From the NCBI GenBank assembly GCA_016705575.1, contig JADIXX010000003.1, positions 682,001 through 746,000 of the forward strand: a DNA stretch of 64,000 nucleotides. Reading direction: 5' to 3'. Source of the DNA: Candidatus Aalborgicola defluviihabitans. GTDB taxonomy: Bacteria > Pseudomonadota > Gammaproteobacteria > Burkholderiales > Burkholderiaceae_C. The notes below the pieces were generated by a model. That model made no database searches, had not been told where the DNA came from, and worked only from the letters and a program-made list of their open reading frames with translations. The position numbers were made by a program, and so were the translations under genes. Positions 58,112 to 64,000 of the stretch are shown here, piece after piece. Each line of letters opens with the position of its first letter. Position 1 is the first letter of the stretch.

Positions 58112-60432
58112 TTACAGACGCTGCAAACTGCGCAACACATTCTCTGCTGTGGCCGGTGCCTGCAACTGCACGGGGCTGCCGTCGCCCACCGAGGCAATCG
58201 CATCGCGCAGCGCTTCGTACACGCTGATGGCCAGCATGAAGGGCGGCTCGCCCACGGCCTTGCTGCCAAACACGTTGTCTTCGCGGTTGGGCTCGGGCCA
58301 CAGGTCGATCTTGAAGTGCGCGGGCACATCACCCGCCGTGGGGATTTTGTAGGTGCTGGGGGCGTGGGTGGTGAGCAGGCCCGAGTCGTTCCACACCAGT
58401 TCTTCGGTGGTGAGCCAGCCCATGCCCTGTACAAAGGCGCCTTCAATTTGTCCGATGTCGATAGCGGGGTTGATGGAGCGGCCTACGTCGTGCAGGATGT
58501 CTACCTTGAGCACGCGGCTCTCGCCGGTGAGGGTGTCGATAGCCACCTCGGTGCAGGCGGCGCCATAGGCAAAGTACAAGAATGGTCGGCCGGTGAGCGT
58601 GGTTTTGTCGTAGTGGATTTTGGGCGTGCGGTAGAAGCCATCGCTCCACAGCTGGATGCGGTTGGCATAGGCCATGTTCACCACGTCATTGAAACTGCGT
58701 GTGGTTTTCGGTGACAGCACCTGCCCACCTTCGAAGCGGATGGCGCCGGCGCCGCAGCCGTCCAGCCCGCACACAAAGGCCGCCAGGTTGTCGCGGATGT
58801 GGCGTGCGGCAAACTGGGCGGCGCGGCCATTGAGATCGGTGCCGGTGGAGGCCGCCGTGGCCGATGCATTGGGAACCTTGCTGGTGTCGGCGGCAGTGCA
58901 CAGCACGCGCGCAAACGGAACGCCCAGCTCGTCGGCCACGATTTGCGCCACCTTGGTGTTCAGGCCCTGGCCCATTTCGGTGCCGCCGTGGTTGACCTGC
59001 ACGCTGCCGTCCAGGTACACATGCACCAAAGCGCCAGCCTGGTTGAACAGCGTGGCAGTAAAGCTGATGCCAAATTTGACCGGCGTGATGGCGATGCCGC
59101 GCTTGAGGATGGGATTGGCAGTGTTCCAAGCCAAAACGGCCTCTCGCCCTCGTCGATATTGCGTAGACAGCTCCAACTTTGATAGCAATGGTTGGAGGAT
59201 GTTGTCTTCCACGCGCATGCCGTAGTGGGTGGTGTCGCGTCGGTCCTGGCTGGCGGGGATGGCCTCATTGCTGTACACATTGCGCAGGCGCACGTCCAGT
59301 GGGTCCAGCCGCAAATGGCGGGCGATGTCGCCCATGATGGCCTCAATGATGATCACGCCTTGCGGGCCACCAAAGCCGCGAAACGCAGTGTGGCTTTGGG
59401 TGTTGGTTTTGCAGCGGTAGGAGGCAATCTCCACGTTGGGCAGGTAGTAGGCGTTGTCGGTGTGGAAGACGGCGCGGTCCGCCACCGGGCCCGACAAATC
59501 GGCGCTGAAGCCGCAGTTGGCGGCCATCATGATCTTGAGTGCGCTCAGGCGCCCCGTGGCGTCAAAACCGGCGCTGTATTCGTAGTAGAACGGGTGGCGT
59601 TTGCCGGTGACCATGAAGTCGTCGTCGCGGTCCAGGCGCAGTTTGACGGGGCATTTGAGCTTGTGCGCCGCAATGGCCGCCCACACCGCCAGGTGCCCGG
59701 CTTGGGTTTCTTTGCCGCCAAAACCGCCGCCCATGCGCCGGCACTCCACGCGCACGGCGTGGTTGTCCAGGCCCAGGGCGTGGGCCACCCAGTGTTGTAC
59801 CTCGCCGGGGTGCTGGGTGCTGGAGTGGATGAGCCACTGGTTTTGTTCTTGCGGCAGGGCGTAGGCAATTTGGCCTTCCAGATAAAAGTGCTCTTGGCCA
59901 CCCACTTCCAGCGTGCCGTCCAGCCGGTGCTGGGCAGTGGCCAGGGCGGCATCGGCATCGCCCCGGCGCACAAACACCGGCGGCAGCACATAGCTTTGGG
60001 CCTTGAGCGCGTCTTGTGGTGTGAGGATGGCGGGCAGTGCGTCGATGCTGAGTTGTACCTTGCGTGCAGCGCGGCGGGCTTGCATGACGGTTTGGGCCAC
60101 CACCAGGCCAATCACTTGCCCAATGTGTTGCACCGTGTCGGTGGCGAACACCGGCTCGTCGCCGGCAAAGGCGGCCAGCATGCGCTCGCCGGGAATGTCG
60201 TGCGCCAGCACCACGTCCACCACGCCGGGCATGGCGCGTGCGGCGGTGCAATCCACGCCGCGCAGGCGGCCATGGGCCACGTTGGACAAAATGGGCGCTG
60301 CGTACAGCGTGCCGCGCACCTCGGGGATGTCGTCCACATAGGTGGCGTCACCGGCTACCTGGGCCACTGCGCTTTCGTGTGGATGGGAAGCGCCGGCTGC
60401 GGGTGCCGATGCGGTGGGGGCGTGGGTGCGGC

Positions 60433-60436
<4 letters not shown>
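58112..60436 (-). CDS. xdhB: Xanthine dehydrogenase, molybdopterin-binding subunit
   Basis: A 774-residue large subunit from the ATG at 60436; the 107 extra residues of the longer frame are antisense-like to xdhA. The molybdopterin-binding sites include VECRRMGGGFGGKETQAGHL, AFRGFGGPQGVIIIEAIMGD, and the glutamate-containing late block ACTEVAIDTLTGESRVLKVD, with KAVGEPPFMLAISVYEALRD near the end. The product is urate, the substrate of PuuD. A dispersed repeat copy encodes residues 417-435. It overlaps xdhA by 4 bases. The accessory protein XdhC is encoded at 47900. Confidence 0.95.
59132..59187 (-). repeat. Dispersed ACGAGGGCT repeat, copy 8, inside xdhB
   Basis: Minus strand: GCTATCAAAGTTGGAGCTG, then TATCGACGAGGGCGAGAGGCC and GTTTTGG. 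It encodes residues 417-435 (LLSKLELSTQYRRGREAVLA) and keeps the frame. Confidence 0.8.
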
Positions 60437-61926
<1,490 letters not shown>

Positions 61927-61945
61927 AGGTGCACGGACCTGTCGT

Positions 61946-62206
61946 TTAGCTGCGGGCCCCGCTGGCTTTGGTGACCATGCCATAGACGACCAGCAAAACG
62001 ATGGCTCCGACGACGCTGGCAATAAAGCCCGCGCCTTCACCCACCTTGTACCAACCCAAGGCCTGCCCGCCGTAGTTGGCAATAAAAGAACCGGCAATTC
62101 CCAGTACTGCCGTCATGATCATGCCGATCTTTTGATCACCCGGGAGCAGCGCGCGCGCCACCAAGCCCACAATAAAGCCGATGATTGCCATCCAAACGTA
62201 TTGCAT
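61946..62206 (-). CDS. GlsB/YeaQ/YmgE family stress-associated membrane protein
   Basis: An 86-residue inner-membrane protein from the ATG at 62206, with AAGGAG 9 bases upstream. Three hydrophobic helices carry the family's glycine-zipper pattern: WMAIIGFIVGLVARALLPG, IGMIMTAVLGIAGSFIANYG, and GAIVLLVVYGMVT. The family is induced by general or envelope stress in many bacteria; its role is not known. It lies 19 bases upstream of xdhA on the same strand; co-transcription is possible but not proven. Confidence 0.9.
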   Translation of the reverse strand: MQYVWMAIIGFIVGLVARALLPGDQKIGMIMTAVLGIAGSFIANYGGQALGWYKVGEGAGFIASVVGAIVLLVVYGMVTKASGARS

Positions 62207-62343
62207 AGACTGTCTCCTTGAACGATGTTGGTTAAACAATGGTACGTGAATCGGAACATCCTGTTGTGGCACACTGGCATCAGCACTTGACGGAAGTCAC
62301 CAATTGAGGTGATTCGATTTTTTTCAACGTAAGGAGTTTCACC

Positions 62344-62751
62344 ATGGGTATGTTCAGCAATATTCTCGCCAAGCTGGGTTTTGGCTCTGACAAGGTCGAT
62401 GCGGCTAAAGAAGCGGCGACCGCAGCGGCCGCCAACCCGGCTGCAGCCGCCGCTCAGGCAGCGAAAGTGGCTGCGGCACCGATTCCTATCAGCGATGTGG
62501 ATGTGATGGCCAAGCTGGAGGCACTGGCCAAAGCGCATGCCGAAAAACTCAACTGGAAAACGTCCATTGTTGATTTGATGAAGCTGTTGGGGCTGGACAG
62601 CAGCTTGGCTGAGCGTAAAGCGCTGGCAACCGAGTTGGGCTGCCCCGCAGAAAAAATGGGTGATTCGGCCCAAATGAATATGTGGCTGCACAAGACCGTG
62701 CTGCAAAAATTGGCCCAAAACGGTGGCAACGTGCCCGCCGAATTGTTGTAA
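62344..62751 (+). CDS. DUF3597 family protein
   Basis: A 135-residue soluble protein. The N-terminus (MGMFSNILAKLGFGSDKVDA) is followed by an Ala-rich linker and then a conserved domain with DVDVMAKLEALAKAHAEKLN, WKTSIVDLMKLLGLDSSLAE and RKALATELGCPAEKMGDSAQ. This is the DUF3597 domain, of unknown function, sometimes associated with LysM proteins. AAGGAG lies 7 bases before the ATG. It is monocistronic and is followed by a terminator at 62784-62818. Confidence 0.9.
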   Translation: MGMFSNILAKLGFGSDKVDAAKEAATAAAANPAAAAAQAAKVAAAPIPISDVDVMAKLEALAKAHAEKLNWKTSIVDLMKLLGLDSSLAERKALATELGCPAEKMGDSAQMNMWLHKTVLQKLAQNGGNVPAELL

Positions 62752-62764
62752 AGTCAACCCAGGC

Positions 62765-62818
62765 GCTAGCAATTCAATAGTAGGCCGCGTAGTCCCCACG
62801 AGGGCTACGCGGCTTTTT
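62765..62818 (+). repeat. Dispersed ACGAGGGCT repeat, copy 10, forming a terminator
   Basis: Plus strand: GCTAGCAATTCAATAGTAGG, then CCCCACGAGGGCTACGCGGC and TTTTTAA. The right part of the element has paired changes that make a hairpin, so this copy seems to have been adapted as a terminator. Confidence 0.8.
62784..62818 (+). terminator. Rho-independent terminator after the DUF3597 gene
   Basis: The stem GCCGCGTAG (62784-62792) pairs with CTACGCGGC (62805-62813) around a 12-base loop and is followed by five T residues. It lies 33 bases after the stop codon and is built from a dispersed repeat copy. Confidence 0.85.
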
Positions 62819-62828
62819 AAGTATTCGT

Positions 62829-64000
62829 ATGGCCACCCCCAGACTCCAGTTGACCGGCATTACCAAAGCCTACCCCGGCGTGGTGGCCAACAGCGGTGTG
62901 TCGCTGTCCGTCCTGCCTGGTGAAATCCACGCGGTGCTGGGAGAAAACGGCGCTGGCAAATCCACGCTGATGAAAATTATCTACGGCTCGGTCAAACCCG
63001 ATGCCGGCGAGGTGCGCGTCAACGGCCAGATTGTGCAGATCCGCAACCCCAAAGAGGCGCGGGCCAACGGCATCAGCATGGTGTTCCAGCATTTCAATTT
63101 GTTTGACACCATGACCGTGGCCGAAAACGTGTGGTTGGGTCTGACCCGCAACTCGCTGGAACAGGTCACGGCAGCCATCAAGGGCAAGGCTGCCGAATAC
63201 GGGTTGGACATTGATCCAGCGCGCCCGGTGCACACCCTGAGTGTGGGAGAAATGCAGCGGGTGGAAATCATCCGCGCCCTGTTGACCCGCCCAGAGCTGC
63301 TGATTCTGGATGAGCCCACCTCGGTTCTGACCCCGCAAGCGGTGGAGAAACTGTTTGTGGTCTTAAAGAAACTCTCCAGTGAGGGCTGCAGCATTCTGTA
63401 CATCAGCCACAAGCTGCATGAAATTCGTGAACTGTGCACCGCCTGCACCGTGTTACGCGCAGGCAAAGTGACGGGTGTATGCAACCCGCAGCAAGAGTCC
63501 AACGCCTCGTTATCGCGCTTGATGATCGGGGCCGAGCCGCCCACGCTGAGCCGTGCGGCCAAACATGCTGGATCGGCGGTGATGGTGGTCAAAGGCCTGC
63601 ACTTGGCGCGAGAGGACCAATTTGGCGTGGACCTGCAAGACATTCACCTGCATGTGCGCGCCGGTGAAGTGGTGGGCATTGCCGGCGTATCGGGCAACGG
63701 CCAGAAAGAGTTGCTGTATGCGTTGTCGGGCGAAGACGTCCGTTCCCCGCGCGGCAGCATCCACATGGGCGAGGTGGATGTGTCCCACATGCACCCCGGG
63801 CGGCGGCGCAAGATGGGCCTGCACTTTGTGCCCGAAGAGCGCCTGGGGCGCGGCGCCGTGCCCACGCTGAGCCTGGCACACAACCTCTTGCTGACGCGCA
63901 CCGAATCCATTTCCATGCCGCGTTTTGCCGGTGGGTGGATTCGCGTGCGCCAACTGGAAGGCCATGCTGCCAGGCTGATTGCCCAGTTCAAGGTCAAGGC
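62829..64000 (+). CDS. Nucleoside-type ABC transporter ATP-binding protein (partial)
   Basis: The gene is open at the window edge; 390 residues are visible from the ATG at 62829. It is a double-cassette ATPase of the ribose/nucleoside (BmpA-linked) type. Walker A is AVLGENGAGKSTLMKIIYGS (about residues 35-55), with VFQHFNLFDTMTVAENVWL as Q-loop, the first signature LSVGEMQRVEIIRALL and Walker B ELLILDEPTSVL. The second cassette begins about residue 255, with a degenerate Walker A (GIAGVSGNGQKELLYALSGE). Such transporters take up purine nucleosides or related compounds. Its position next to xdhAB suggests supply of purines to this pathway; the permease and receptor genes would follow to the right. 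Confidence 0.93.
   Translation, partial: MATPRLQLTGITKAYPGVVANSGVSLSVLPGEIHAVLGENGAGKSTLMKIIYGSVKPDAGEVRVNGQIVQIRNPKEARANGISMVFQHFNLFDTMTVAENVWLGLTRNSLEQVTAAIKGKAAEYGLDIDPARPVHTLSVGEMQRVEIIRALLTRPELLILDEPTSVLTPQAVEKLFVVLKKLSSEGCSILYISHKLHEIRELCTACTVLRAGKVTGVCNPQQESNASLSRLMIGAEPPTLSRAAKHAGSAVMVVKGLHLAREDQFGVDLQDIHLHVRAGEVVGIAGVSGNGQKELLYALSGEDVRSPRGSIHMGEVDVSHMHPGRRRKMGLHFVPEERLGRGAVPTLSLAHNLLLTRTESISMPRFAGGWIRVRQLEGHAARLIAQFKVK

Overview
The window looks like chromosome of a betaproteobacterium of the order Burkholderiales, most likely family Comamonadaceae (Rhodoferax/Polaromonas-like). The reasons are high GC, many LivK-type and TRAP solute receptors, a double-length UvrA, a fused UraD-AllC protein, and a short dispersed repeat of a type I associate with that family. 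The taxonomic call is inference; there is no rRNA in the window.

Layout. 0-4 kb: MHS-type MFS permease, two small unknown genes and a LivK-type receptor. 4.1-10.2 kb: a 2052-residue tandem UvrA with four ABC ATPase cassettes. 10.2-24 kb: an accessory region bounded by copies of the uvrA 3' end. It holds a broken srkA-like kinase, an intact hsp20 with a heat-shock promoter, two IS91-like remnants, an IS3-family remnant, broken heparinase, glycosyltransferase and asparagine synthase genes, a GGDEF protein, AT-rich glycosyltransferases, and an intact UDP-glucose dehydrogenase/UDP-glucuronate decarboxylase pair. 24-32 kb: DUF2239, a MATE pump, an LTXXQ/two-component/MazG cluster, a LivK-type receptor, a type I restriction remnant next to tRNA-Ser, and an EamA exporter.

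32-62 kb is mainly purine and ureide catabolism. One operon reads gntR-puuE-uraD/allC-M20 deacylase, with uraH divergent from it. puuD (membrane urate hydroxylase with cytochrome c) and a glycerate kinase are at 50-52.5 kb, xdhC at 48 kb and xdhAB at 58-62 kb. Together these cover xanthine to urate to 5-hydroxyisourate to allantoin to allantoate and beyond. An identical 16-bp palindrome lies in front of both uraH/gntR and puuD, and probably defines the GntR regulon. Between these loci are a five-gene Lol-like envelope transport operon, a CoA ligase with a TRAP transporter, a second TRAP transporter, a Doc-type toxin with its antitoxin, and an SGNH hydrolase. The window ends inside a nucleoside-type ABC ATPase gene.

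The most unusual feature is a dispersed element of about 60 bp with the core ACGAGGGCT. I count ten copies. Five lie inside coding genes (uvrA, uraD-allC, puuD, xdhB, xdhA) without breaking them, in different frames and in both orientations. One further copy is shaped into a terminator. Two genes (uraD-allC and a TRAP dctM) carry single-base homopolymer frameshifts that may be sequencing errors.
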